A stretch of 64,000 nt of DNA from Sedimenticola selenatireducens. Its GTDB lineage: Bacteria; Pseudomonadota; Gammaproteobacteria; Chromatiales; Chromatiaceae. Below are positions 26,091 through 34,515 of the stretch, in pieces. The first letter of the stretch is position 1. Each line of letters begins with the position of its first letter. Location of the stretch: the NCBI RefSeq assembly GCF_007625115.1, contig NZ_VMNH01000009.1, positions 166,572 to 230,571 of the forward strand, read 5' to 3'. Under the pieces are notes generated by a model that was not told the DNA's origin, made no database searches, and saw nothing but the letters and a program-made list of their open reading frames with translations. The position numbers were made by a program, and so were the translations under genes.

Positions 26091-28076
26091 ATGGCAGGCA
26101 TACTGAATATAGGTACATCGGCACTGCTCTCGTTTCAGCGCTCGCTGACAACGACCGGGCACAATATTGCCAATTCAGATACCGAAGGGTACAGCCGGCA
26201 GCGTGTCAATCTTGCCACACAGCCACCTCAGTTAACCGGTGTTGGTTATCTCGGCTCCGGTGTAAAGGTTGTCGAAATTCAGCGCATGTACGATGACTTT
26301 ATCGCTACTCAATTGCGCTCTGCCCAGACAACGGCCTCTGAAATGGAAAACTATTTCAGTCATGCCAGCCGGGTGGATAATATTTTAGCTGATCCCAATA
26401 TTGGACTTGATCCTGCCATTCAGGACTTCTTTGATGCCATGCAAGTAATGGCGGATGATCCCGCCTCAATTTCTTCACGCCAGGTGTTGTTGTCCGAGGG
26501 TGGGGCCATGGTGAATCGCTACCATGACCTCTATCGTCAATTTACCGATATGAACCACCAGCTGAATCAGGAAATGAGTGATCTCTCCACAGAGATTACC
26601 GGTCTTGCCCAGTCTATTGCCCGAGTCAATCAGGGCATTATTGAGGCGACTGGTGCTGCCGGTGGTGGTACGCCGAATGATCTGCTTGATCAGCGTGAGG
26701 TGTTGCTGAGTGATCTCTCCAAGCTGATCAATATATCAGTTGTTCCGCAGGACAATGGGGCTTGGAATGTCTTTATTGGCAAGGGCCAGGCACTGGTCAT
26801 GGGTGGTACCAATGCCACTTTGACCTCCGTAAATAGTAGCAGTGATCTGAGTCAACGTGACATCGCCTTTACCAATGTATCGGGCACTCAGGTTGTCACC
26901 GATCAACTCTCAGGTGGGGAGTTGAGTGGTTTGATTAACTTCCGTGAACAGGTTCTCAAGCCTGCCATGAACCAACTGGGCTTGGTGGCGATCGGCATGA
27001 CGGACCGTATCAATGCCCAGCATCAGCAGGGTCTGGACCTGGATGGGAGTTTTGGTGGCCAGTTTTTTGCCTCACACAGTGTCAGCGTATTAGATAATAC
27101 CAACAATGCCAGTGCGGCAGTCGTCACTGCGACCTTTGTTGATACCGGGAACCTTACGGCCAGTGACTATGAGCTGCGTGCGACTACCACAGCCAATCAG
27201 TTCACCATGACACGGCTCTCAGATGGTCAGGTGACCACCATTAATACAGGCGGCACTTATCCCTACACTACGGCTGAAATTGACGGTATTTCCGTAAGTA
27301 TTTCGGCGGCGGCTACAGCGGGGGATCGGTATCTAATTCAACCGACTCGATATGCTGCCAATAATCTCACTATGTCGATTACTGATCCCCGCAAGATTGC
27401 GGCCGCCGGACCTATACGGGCGGTTCACTCAACCAATTCCGGGGGCGGTCCCAACCAGGGAACCGGTGATATAAGCCAGCCGGATTACAGCAATACCACC
27501 AATCTTCCGTTGGCCGGTCCCGCTACCATTACACTGCAGTGGGGCGCCACAGCGCATCTTGGTGGACCGGGCTTTACTGTCACGGGTGGTCCTGGTGGTA
27601 CCATCGCCTATGATCCCGCTACCCAAAGCAATGGCGCGACTTTTAACTTTGCTGCATACGGGGGTATGAGTTTTACCATGACCGGTACCCCCGCAGCGGG
27701 TGATCGGTTTGTGATAGAGAATAACAGCGGGGGTGTGGGTGATAATCGCAATGCCCTGAAGCTGGCTGATCTTCAGTCGGCGGATACGATGCTGGGCCAG
27801 ACGGGTGGTGGTCTGGAGACGGCGACCTTTCAGGAGGCGTACAGTCAGCTGGTGTCTGATGTCGGATCAAAGACCCATCAGGCTGAAGTGAATTTCAATG
27901 CAACCGATGGCTTGAGGGAGCGACACCAAAATTCCCTGCTCTCTATCAGTGGTGTGAACCTGGATGAGGAGGCCGCTAACCTGATCAAATATCAGCAGGC
28001 GTACCAGGCGGCGGCGCAGGTCATTTCCGTGGCCGGTACCCTGTTTGATACGCTGATAGGGGCGGTCCGGAGGTAA
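26091..28076 (+). CDS. flgK: Flagellar hook-filament junction protein FlgK
   Basis: First junction protein between hook and filament. N-terminus: LNIGTSALLSFQRSLTTTGH, NIANSDTEGYSRQRV; C-terminus: ISGVNLDEEAANLIKYQQAY and QAAAQVISVAGTLFDTLI. Length 661 is longer than many FlgK proteins (about 550). The extra residues sit in the centre (about 330-560), which is Gly/Thr-rich and resembles exposed filament domains. AGGA precedes the ATG. FlgN, its chaperone, is encoded at 14.7 kb. Confidence 0.95.
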   Translation: MAGILNIGTSALLSFQRSLTTTGHNIANSDTEGYSRQRVNLATQPPQLTGVGYLGSGVKVVEIQRMYDDFIATQLRSAQTTASEMENYFSHASRVDNILADPNIGLDPAIQDFFDAMQVMADDPASISSRQVLLSEGGAMVNRYHDLYRQFTDMNHQLNQEMSDLSTEITGLAQSIARVNQGIIEATGAAGGGTPNDLLDQREVLLSDLSKLINISVVPQDNGAWNVFIGKGQALVMGGTNATLTSVNSSSDLSQRDIAFTNVSGTQVVTDQLSGGELSGLINFREQVLKPAMNQLGLVAIGMTDRINAQHQQGLDLDGSFGGQFFASHSVSVLDNTNNASAAVVTATFVDTGNLTASDYELRATTTANQFTMTRLSDGQVTTINTGGTYPYTTAEIDGISVSISAAATAGDRYLIQPTRYAANNLTMSITDPRKIAAAGPIRAVHSTNSGGGPNQGTGDISQPDYSNTTNLPLAGPATITLQWGATAHLGGPGFTVTGGPGGTIAYDPATQSNGATFNFAAYGGMSFTMTGTPAAGDRFVIENNSGGVGDNRNALKLADLQSADTMLGQTGGGLETATFQEAYSQLVSDVGSKTHQAEVNFNATDGLRERHQNSLLSISGVNLDEEAANLIKYQQAYQAAAQVISVAGTLFDTLIGAVRR

Positions 28077-28078
28077 TC

Positions 28079-29302
28079 ATGATACGCATCTCGACTCAAA
28101 TGATCACAGATCGTAGTATCAGCTCAATGTTGAAACAGCAGAGCAGTGTGAGTGATACTCAGCTTCAACTTTCAACGGGAAAGCGTTTATTGGTGCCGTC
28201 GGATGACCCGGCCAGTGCGGCGCGTGTAATGGGACTCAATGGTGCGGTCGAAACCTTGACCCAATATCAGAGCAACATTGACCGACTCACGTCTCGGCTG
28301 GAGACAGAAGAGAGCTCCCTGGCAGGTACAACCAATATATTGCAGCGGGTTAGGGAGCTGACGGTCCAGGGTAATAATGATGTGCTGTCGCAGACAGACA
28401 AGGCCGCTCTGGCTTCAGAGGTTCGTCAATTGCGCGATCAGATCTTTTCCATGGCCAATGCAAAAGACAGTGGCGGAGAGTATGTCTTTGCCGGCTATCA
28501 GTCCGGTACACGCCCTTTCTCTTATAGTGCGGGTGTCTACACGTATAATGGCGACAGCGGTCAACGTGAACTCCAGATTGCACCCAGTCGTACGGTAGCG
28601 GATGGGGATAACGGTTTCGATACGTACATGAATGTCGCTACCGGTCCGATTGCTACAGTCAATGTGATTGCCCCAACAGATCCTGCTCCTGCGGCGATTA
28701 CAGCCGGTGATATCACTATTGATGGCGGCAATGGTAATGGGCCAATCAGTATAGGTGCGCTGCCGCTTGCGGCCAGTCCGACTGATCGAGCCACCCAGTT
28801 ACTGAATGCAATAAATGCCATTTCCGGCGAAACCGGAGTGACCGCAGTCAATGCTACGGCAACCACCCTCACGCTTACTGCGGTCGGTGGTACGGGTGTT
28901 ACAGTGGCCATTGCTGGAACAGCCACTACAGCCAATACCGGTCTCACCTCAGCAACAACACCACCCGTCACTTCAAAGCGCAGTATTTTTGAGACGCTGG
29001 ATCTCCTGGCAACCGAGTTGGAGGCTGGAAATTCTGTCACTCGCTATATCACTGATGTGAACTTGGCATTAGAGAATATCATTGAAGTGCGTACCACGGT
29101 TGGCGGTCGGCTGAATGCGGTGGAAGAGCAGCAGGCAGTGAATGAGGATCTGAAACTGATTCTTGAAACTCACCGCTCAGAAGAACAAGATCTGGATTAT
29201 GCCGAGGCCATTGCCCGTTTTGAAAGCCAGATGGTAGCGCTGCAGGCGGCGCAACAGGCCTATGTGAAGGTGAAAGGGTTGTCGCTGTTCAACTATCTAT
29301 AA
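28079..29302 (+). CDS. flgL: Flagellar hook-filament junction protein FlgL
   Basis: Second junction protein, flagellin-like. N-terminus: MIRISTQMITDRSISSML and STGKRLLVPSDDPASAARVM; C-terminus: LDYAEAIARFESQMVALQAA. Length 407 exceeds the roughly 300 of E. coli FlgL. The surplus is a central Ala/Thr-rich block (about residues 195-300) with ITAGDITIDGGNGNGPISIG, which resembles the flagellin hook IN motif also seen in FliC here. It begins two bases after flgK. Confidence 0.94.
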   Translation: MIRISTQMITDRSISSMLKQQSSVSDTQLQLSTGKRLLVPSDDPASAARVMGLNGAVETLTQYQSNIDRLTSRLETEESSLAGTTNILQRVRELTVQGNNDVLSQTDKAALASEVRQLRDQIFSMANAKDSGGEYVFAGYQSGTRPFSYSAGVYTYNGDSGQRELQIAPSRTVADGDNGFDTYMNVATGPIATVNVIAPTDPAPAAITAGDITIDGGNGNGPISIGALPLAASPTDRATQLLNAINAISGETGVTAVNATATTLTLTAVGGTGVTVAIAGTATTANTGLTSATTPPVTSKRSIFETLDLLATELEAGNSVTRYITDVNLALENIIEVRTTVGGRLNAVEEQQAVNEDLKLILETHRSEEQDLDYAEAIARFESQMVALQAAQQAYVKVKGLSLFNYL

Positions 29303-29330
29303 ATGGTGGGTGGTGGCTACAGGCTTCTCC

Positions 29331-29378
29331 CATAGGGCGCCTCATAGGCGCCGCATGGCGGGCATGGCCCGCCCTATG
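29331..29378. repeat. REP-like twin-hairpin repeat, copy B
   Basis: Same twin-hairpin design as the copy at 25933, with longer outer arms CATAGGGC/GCCCTATG that pair perfectly. It starts 28 bases after the flgL stop. With three differences in 41 bases, the two copies are clearly related. Confidence 0.82.
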
Positions 29379-29391
29379 TCCCGAAAGTCTG

Positions 29392-29527
29392 GTAGGGTTG
29401 GCACGCTTTTTGTGCCCACGCGAAAGATGCGGTACAGGGCAAAGCCGCTCCCGGCCATCCATGGCCTACGCGGCATAAGTCCATCCTTGGATAAAAAGGT
29501 GGGCACAAACTACGTGCCCACCCTACG
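29392..29527. repeat. Small element with terminal inverted repeats
   Basis: About 136 bases bounded by GTAGGGTTGGCACG on the left and the near complement CGTGCCCACCCTAC on the right (two mismatches). A second hairpin is inside the right end: GGTGGGCAC-N7-GTGCCCACC at 29498-29522. It has no coding potential. It looks like a miniature mobile element or an interspersed intergenic repeat; I cannot name a family. Confidence 0.6.
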
Positions 29528-29536
29528 TGGCTTTCT

Positions 29537-29567
29537 TCATAGGCGCCGCATGGCGGGCATGGCCCTA
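29537..29567. repeat. REP-like repeat, truncated copy C
   Basis: TTCATAGGCGCCGCATGGCG and the next 11 bases repeat the right part of copy B, but the first hairpin's left arm and the final CCCGCC are missing. It is followed by CCCGAAA, as in copy B, so this is a local duplication. Between here and 29705 I see only AT-rich sequence. Confidence 0.65.
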
Positions 29568-29705
29568 TACCCCGAAAAGGATAAAACCAGGGGACGGAAT
29601 TAAAAATTACTTCTTTGTGATCTCGAAGATAAGTCTTTAATTATCAATGAGATAATAGAAAAATTGAATTTGTAGCGGAGTTCACATGTTTTTCACTTTT
29701 TTTCT

Positions 29706-29732
29706 TAAAGAATCCATGGAAATGGCCGTTAC
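29706..29732 (+). promoter_or_regulatory. Sigma-28 promoter of fliC
   Basis: TAAAGAAT-N11-GCCGTTAC. The -35 TAAAG and the 11-base gap are exact, and the -10 matches six of eight bases. It ends 111 bases before the fliC ATG, leaving a leader of about 100 bases. Confidence 0.8.
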
Positions 29733-29750
29733 AGACATCGGAGGCGGTAA

Positions 29751-29843
29751 ATATCAGATCAGCGATCAGATATATCCGCTAAAAATCAACCTGACCCCGA
29801 GGGCACCCCATCCGGTAGCTAAAGGGGAATAAGGAGCAAGACA
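29751..29843 (+). promoter_or_regulatory. fliC mRNA leader with hairpin and GGA motifs
   Basis: The leader holds an imperfect hairpin, ATATCAGATC-AGC-GATCAGATAT (one mismatch, 29751-29773). GGA triplets occur at about 29740 (just before it), 29826 and 29833, the last being the Shine-Dalgarno AAGGAG. GGA in or near loops is the core of CsrA binding sites. A fliW gene elsewhere in the window makes CsrA control plausible. Confidence 0.4.
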
Positions 29844-31709
29844 ATGGCACAGGTCATTAACAGTAATGTTCTATCCTTGACTGCACAGCGTAATCTTACC
29901 AAATCGCAGTCATCACTCAATACCGCTATTCAACGTCTTTCATCTGGTTTGCGTATCAATAGCGCGAAGGATGATGCGGCAGGTCTGGCCATTACAGACC
30001 GGATGACCTCCCAGGTGCGTGGTCTTAACCAGGCCATTCGAAATGCCAATGATGGTATCTCATTGGCCCAGACGGCTGAAGGTGCGTTGGCTGAATCATC
30101 CAATAACTTGCAGCGTATTCGTGAATTGGCGATTCAGTCTGCTAACTCCACGAACTCCGCATCTGACCGGGCAGCGCTGAATTCAGAGGTGAATCAGCTC
30201 CTTTCTGAGATTCAACGTACCGCTACTACCACACAGTTCAACGGTCAGAACATTATTGACGGTACTTTCCAGGCATCACAGTTCCAGGTGGGTGCAAACG
30301 CCAATCAGACCATTAATGTCAGTGTGGCCGGTGCTACGACTGATACATTGGGCTCCTATGGTGGCGCAGGTGCTGCTGTATCAACCACCGCGTTCTCAAC
30401 GACGAATTACTTGACTATCAATGGAACACAGATTGGTGCTTCTGCTGATCTTTCGACACAGTCTCCTGGCTGGACAGCTGCCAGTGCGGCAGCTAAAGCG
30501 CAGGCTATTAATGCAGCATCTGCTTCTACGGGTGTAACCGCGACCGCTACCACTACTGTAACGGGTGCTGCTCCGATTGCGGGATCCACGATTAACGCGG
30601 GCGACTTGACCATTAATGGTATTTCCCTGGGTGCGGTCGCTGCGCAGTCAACAGGTGCAGCGCAAGGTCAGAATGTTGCGACTGCCATTAATAATTTGAC
30701 TTCACAAACAGGTGTAAGTGCCACATACAGCACAAGCACTGGTGCGTTGACTCTCACATCAAGTGAGGGGCGCGACATAGCTCTAGCCGCTGGTAGTGCT
30801 GCAGGTGCAACCCGGTTGCTGAATGCTACAGGATTGACTGCGACAGTTGGTGGCACGGCGGCTACTGCTGGTACAGATACGGTTGTGCTTTCTACGGCTG
30901 GCCCTATAACTGGCGATGCAGTTACGATCAATGGTATTGCTTTTACCTTTACTGCCGGAGCTGCAGAGGCGATATCCGTCACTAGTGCAACTGCGGTGAG
31001 TGTTACTTATGATGCTAGCGGTAATGACGCGGCCGATCTGGCTGCAGCAGTCGATTCATTAAAGAATGCTTTCGATGATGCTAAAGCTGATTCTCTTACC
31101 GCGGCTGCATTGGTTCCGTTAACAGCTGTTTCTGATGGTACCGATACTTTCACGATTACGGATAGTCGAGTTGGTGACTATGCAACTCTTGGCCGTAGCG
31201 TTTCCAGGGCCTTTACTACAGGCGCAAATGCGACTGTGACACAGGACGCGACGGGCGGTGCTGATTATATAGCTGGAACACTTGCCAATACTACTGGCGG
31301 CACGTTGACCTTGAATTCTTCAGAAACCTTCACTTTAACAGGTTCTGGCTCGGGTCTTGCTGATGCCGGTTTCAGTTCATTGACCGTTGCGCTGAGCAAG
31401 CTCAGTGCGGTTGATATCTCAACCGTGGCAGGAGCCAACTCTGCGATCGCTGTTGTGGATGGTGCCTTGGCTCAGATCTCCAGTAGTCGAGCTGACTTGG
31501 GTGCGGTGCAGAACCGCTTTGAATCCACCATGGCTAACTTGAGCACAGCCTCTGAGAACCTCAGTGCTGCACGCTCTCGAATCCTGGATGCGGACTTTGC
31601 TGCAGAGACGGCGAATTTGACCCGGGCGCAGATCCTGCAGCAGGCAGGTATAGCGATGGTTTCCCAGGCGAATGCTCTGCCACAGAGTGTCCTGTCACTT
31701 CTCCAGTAA
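29844..31709 (+). CDS. fliC: Flagellin FliC
   Basis: Filament subunit. The N-terminal D0/D1 region (AQVINSNVLSLTAQRNLTKS and LSSGLRINSAKDDAAGLAI) and C-terminal D1/D0 region (SAARSRILDADFAAETANLT, ILQQAGIAMVSQANALPQSV) are intact. The central part (about 175-520) is Ala/Thr/Gly-rich, has two flagellin hook IN-type segments (AGDLTINGISLG and GDAVTINGIAF) and makes this a long flagellin, 621 residues. AAGGAG lies seven bases before the ATG. Only one flagellin gene is in the window. Confidence 0.97.
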   Translation: MAQVINSNVLSLTAQRNLTKSQSSLNTAIQRLSSGLRINSAKDDAAGLAITDRMTSQVRGLNQAIRNANDGISLAQTAEGALAESSNNLQRIRELAIQSANSTNSASDRAALNSEVNQLLSEIQRTATTTQFNGQNIIDGTFQASQFQVGANANQTINVSVAGATTDTLGSYGGAGAAVSTTAFSTTNYLTINGTQIGASADLSTQSPGWTAASAAAKAQAINAASASTGVTATATTTVTGAAPIAGSTINAGDLTINGISLGAVAAQSTGAAQGQNVATAINNLTSQTGVSATYSTSTGALTLTSSEGRDIALAAGSAAGATRLLNATGLTATVGGTAATAGTDTVVLSTAGPITGDAVTINGIAFTFTAGAAEAISVTSATAVSVTYDASGNDAADLAAAVDSLKNAFDDAKADSLTAAALVPLTAVSDGTDTFTITDSRVGDYATLGRSVSRAFTTGANATVTQDATGGADYIAGTLANTTGGTLTLNSSETFTLTGSGSGLADAGFSSLTVALSKLSAVDISTVAGANSAIAVVDGALAQISSSRADLGAVQNRFESTMANLSTASENLSAARSRILDADFAAETANLTRAQILQQAGIAMVSQANALPQSVLSLLQ

Positions 31710-31717
31710 AGGAGCAC

Positions 31718-31748
31718 GGGATGAGGTTCCATAAAGTAACCTCATCCC
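31718..31748 (+). terminator. Hairpin after fliC
   Basis: A perfect 11-bp stem, GGGATGAGGTT with its complement, and a 9-base loop. It starts nine bases past the fliC stop. There is no T-run, so it may be a partial terminator or an mRNA-stabilising end that still lets some transcription reach flaG. Confidence 0.6.
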
Positions 31749-31768
31749 CTGTAAACTAGGTGATCGCC

Positions 31769-32203
31769 ATGGTAAATCAAATCTCTCAAAGTGTGCTGAG
31801 TAGCTTGACTACCCAGCCAAAAGGAGCTCCAAGCAGTAGTACCGGGAAGGTACAAGAGAGTTCTGATGTCGAATCGGTGGCCCAGGTTGTACAACCTTTA
31901 CCTGATAGTGAAACTAAGGCCGCTGAAAAGTCATCGCAAAAGGTGGATGAGCAGGCGCTTGATGAAGCGTTAGGTCAATTGAATGAGTTTGCTCAATCTG
32001 TCCAGCGACAGCTGGAATTTTCTGTTGACGAAGAGAGTGGGAAGACTATTGTCAAGGTCATAGACAAAGAGTCGGGACAGACAATTCGGAGTATCCCCTC
32101 AGAAGAAGTCCTGAATATGCAAAGAAGGCTCAAGGAGACCAGTGAAGCTATATTTAATAGTGCAACTGATCGAGTCTCTCTGTTGTTTCAGGGCAAAGCG
32201 TAA
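31769..32203 (+). CDS. flaG: FlaG-family flagellar protein
   Basis: Small protein of the FlaG family (144 residues), which affects filament length. The disordered Ser/Gln-rich first half is followed by the family core LEFSVDEESGKTIVKVIDKE and SGQTIRSIPSEEVLNM. A GTG at 31760 is in frame, but AGGTGA is spaced for the ATG at 31769. The position between fliC and fliD is standard for polar flagellates. Confidence 0.92.
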   Translation: MVNQISQSVLSSLTTQPKGAPSSSTGKVQESSDVESVAQVVQPLPDSETKAAEKSSQKVDEQALDEALGQLNEFAQSVQRQLEFSVDEESGKTIVKVIDKESGQTIRSIPSEEVLNMQRRLKETSEAIFNSATDRVSLLFQGKA

Positions 32204-32246
32204 AGAAATACCGGGGACAAGGATGTCTCCATTGTTTAAGTGTGGC

Positions 32247-32319
32247 GGGGTCGTAGTCAAGCCGCCCGCCCGGTCGATGAAAACTTTTCAGGGCTATAAG
32301 GCGGCTTGACTACGACCCC
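32247..32319. repeat. Perfect 20-bp inverted repeat upstream of fliD
   Basis: GGGGTCGTAGTCAAGCCGCC at 32247-32266 is matched without error by its complement at 32300-32319, across a 33-base spacer. It lies in the 160-base gap between flaG and fliD. No T-run follows, and no coding frame uses it. It could be a small mobile-element remnant, an mRNA structure or a protein-binding site. Confidence 0.75.
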
Positions 32320-32363
32320 TGAAGAGTAGATGGCAATAGCAGCAACTTAACGAGGAGGCCAAT

Positions 32364-33722
32364 ATGGCCATTTCATCCCCCGGTCTTGGATCAGGACTGG
32401 ATGTCAACTCGATAATTTCCAGTCTGATGGCGATTGAGGAGCGCCCTCTGACGTTGCTGAATCAGAAAGAGGCTGAAGTACAGGCCAATATTTCAGCCAT
32501 GGGAAGCCTCAAGAGCGCACTCTCCAGTCTGCAGTCTTCATTGACCGCGCTGGGTGAGGAAGATACCTTCCGCGCGACCTCAACCCAATCATCGGATAGT
32601 GCCGTATTTACGGCGACATCCAGCTCCACTGCAACATCCGCCAATTATGCGGTGACCGTCAATCGACTGGCTCAGGCCCATAAAGTGGGTTCCACTGCAT
32701 TTGCCGATACAGCTACCTTTGGTGGGGCTGCAGGCGATGAAATGATCCTAACGGTGGATAGCAAAACCTTCACGCTTGATCTTTCAACAGCCCAGACCCT
32801 GAGTCAGATCCAGTCAACCATCAATGCCGAGTTGAATACCACAGGGGTCACAGCTGGTCTGATTACCGGAGACAGTGGTCAGCAGACATTGACCTTGACG
32901 GCGTCTGATACAGGCTATGATAACCGCGTACAACTCTCCTATGGCGGGGCGATCAATGCCTCGACATTTAACTTCTCCATGCTTAATAGGGATAGTGATG
33001 ACGTTTTGCTGGCAACAGAAGCCGAGCTGGATGCGTCAGTAACCATTGATGGTGTGCCGGTTACCCGTAGCAGTAATAGCATTACCGATGCCGTTGCAGG
33101 GCTCACCCTGAATTTGAAAACAGAGGGTAGCGCCAGCGTTACTATTAATGCTGATAGTAGTAGCGCAACTGGAGCAATGAATACTTTTGTCGCATCACTA
33201 AATGATGTGTTAAATCAGGTTAAATCAATCTCATCCAGTGGAACCGGTAACAGCAGTGTGATGCGGAGTATTGAGTTTCAGCTAAGCTCTATTATGAATG
33301 CAGGGCAAACCGGACTGGGTAGTTACTCCTATCTCTCACAGCTGGGCGTGACCACCAAAGAGGGTGGCGGGATGACGTTTGATAGTTCCAAGCTTTCAAC
33401 TGCAATGACAGATGATATTGAGGGTGTGATAAGTTTCTTCTCTGATACGAGTAAAGGTTTTGATGTAAGAATGGATGGTATGCTGGACTCCTTCCTTCAA
33501 AGCGGTGGTGTCATAGACAGCATTGTTAATGGCGCCAAGAGTGAAGTGACCACGATTACCCGTAACAGGAGTCTGATGGAACAGCGACTGATATCAACAG
33601 AGGCTCGGCTACGCAGTCAGTTTGAGTCACTTGATACATTGATGTCCAGTATGCAGACGACAAGCAGTTATTTGACCAGTCAGTTGGAAAGCATAGCCAA
33701 TCTGACACTTAATAAAAGTTAA
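32364..33722 (+). CDS. fliD: Flagellar filament cap protein FliD
   Basis: Cap at the filament tip that folds incoming flagellin. N-terminus: SSPGLGSGLDVNSIISSLMA, IEERPLTLLNQKEA; C-terminus: RLISTEARLRSQFESLDTLM with MQTTSSYLTSQL. Length 452 is normal. A strong Shine-Dalgarno GAGGAGG precedes the ATG. First of the fliD-fliS-fliT run. Confidence 0.97.
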   Translation: MAISSPGLGSGLDVNSIISSLMAIEERPLTLLNQKEAEVQANISAMGSLKSALSSLQSSLTALGEEDTFRATSTQSSDSAVFTATSSSTATSANYAVTVNRLAQAHKVGSTAFADTATFGGAAGDEMILTVDSKTFTLDLSTAQTLSQIQSTINAELNTTGVTAGLITGDSGQQTLTLTASDTGYDNRVQLSYGGAINASTFNFSMLNRDSDDVLLATEAELDASVTIDGVPVTRSSNSITDAVAGLTLNLKTEGSASVTINADSSSATGAMNTFVASLNDVLNQVKSISSSGTGNSSVMRSIEFQLSSIMNAGQTGLGSYSYLSQLGVTTKEGGGMTFDSSKLSTAMTDDIEGVISFFSDTSKGFDVRMDGMLDSFLQSGGVIDSIVNGAKSEVTTITRNRSLMEQRLISTEARLRSQFESLDTLMSSMQTTSSYLTSQLESIANLTLNKS

Positions 33723-33761
33723 TTTTTAATCAGCGAGTTGCTGGTTGTTGAGGAAGTAATT

Positions 33762-34184
33762 ATGGCAAAGTCTCGGGTGAATAGCGCGCTCTCTCAGTAC
33801 AAGAGTGTTAGCGTGTCTTCCGGAGTTGAGAGCGCCACCCCCCATCGTCTTGTGCAGATGTTAATGGAAGGCGCACTGGACAAGATGGCCGCGGCAAAAG
33901 GCCATATGTTGCGCAATGAATTGGCAGACAAGGGACGATTTATCAGCTGGGCTATTTCCATAATTAGTGGCTTGCAGAGCAGTCTGGATATGGACGCTGG
34001 TGGAGAGTTGTCGCGCAATCTGGATGATCTTTATGATTATATGGTTCGTCGATTAGGAGAGGCGGGTGCCAAGAATGATCCGACAATTCTTGATGAGGTT
34101 TCTTCACTGTTACTTGAGGTGAAGTCGGCTTGGGATGTGATACCAACCCAGCTGGATACCGAAAATCGACAGTCAGCTGTATGA
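33762..34184 (+). CDS. fliS: Flagellar export chaperone FliS
   Basis: Chaperone that holds flagellin unfolded before export. The 140-residue protein shows the family start ALSQYKSVSVSSGVESATPH, then RLVQMLMEGALDKMAAAKGH, and the LSRNLDDLYDYMVRRL helix. The frame opens at 33738, but GAGGA fits the ATG at 33762. fliT begins one base after the stop. Confidence 0.95.
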   Translation: MAKSRVNSALSQYKSVSVSSGVESATPHRLVQMLMEGALDKMAAAKGHMLRNELADKGRFISWAISIISGLQSSLDMDAGGELSRNLDDLYDYMVRRLGEAGAKNDPTILDEVSSLLLEVKSAWDVIPTQLDTENRQSAV

Positions 34185-34185
34185 A

Positions 34186-34485
34186 ATGATTGAGCAGATA
34201 TTAGACCTTAGCCAAGCAATGCTTTCACTGGCTCAAGACGGTGAATGGGAGCAGGTCGGGGCGTTACAGCAGAAGCGCCAACAGCTTGTAACAGAAAGTT
34301 TTCCGCTAGACGTAGATCATATGAATCATGCTGAAACGGCCAGTCAGATCCAATCCATACTCTACCTGGATAAACAGCTCCTGCATTTGGCTTCTGTGCA
34401 ACAAAAAGAGATTAGCGCCGCTCTGGGTAAGCTGAACCACGGTCGCCAGGCCACCAAGGCCTATCATACCAACGCCCGCAGTTAG
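34186..34485 (+). CDS. fliT: FliT-like flagellar chaperone
   Basis: Short helical protein (99 residues), probably the chaperone for FliD. Recognised by its place after fliS, its length, and a FliT-like pattern of a helix with EWEQVGALQQKRQQLV, then ILYLDKQLLHLASVQQKEI. FliT proteins diverge strongly, so the call rests mainly on context. Last gene of the flagellar block; ypjD converges on it. Confidence 0.75.
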   Translation: MIEQILDLSQAMLSLAQDGEWEQVGALQQKRQQLVTESFPLDVDHMNHAETASQIQSILYLDKQLLHLASVQQKEISAALGKLNHGRQATKAYHTNARS

Positions 34486-34515
34486 AATTTGTTCTGAGCT
34501 TGGGCAATAGCTCAC

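Noticed and set aside
25933..29567. Repeats as a CRISPR array
   Set aside because: Copies are few, kilobases apart and palindromic, with no regular spacers and no cas genes.
29310..29603. 97-codon frame rich in Arg and Pro after flgL
   Set aside because: It runs through the REP-like repeats and the inverted-repeat element, and its composition reflects those repeats.
29686..29832. 48-codon frame just before fliC (starts MFFTFF, ends VAKGE)
   Set aside because: The sigma-28 promoter lies inside it, so its own start would be upstream of the transcript. It has no Shine-Dalgarno site; it is leader sequence.
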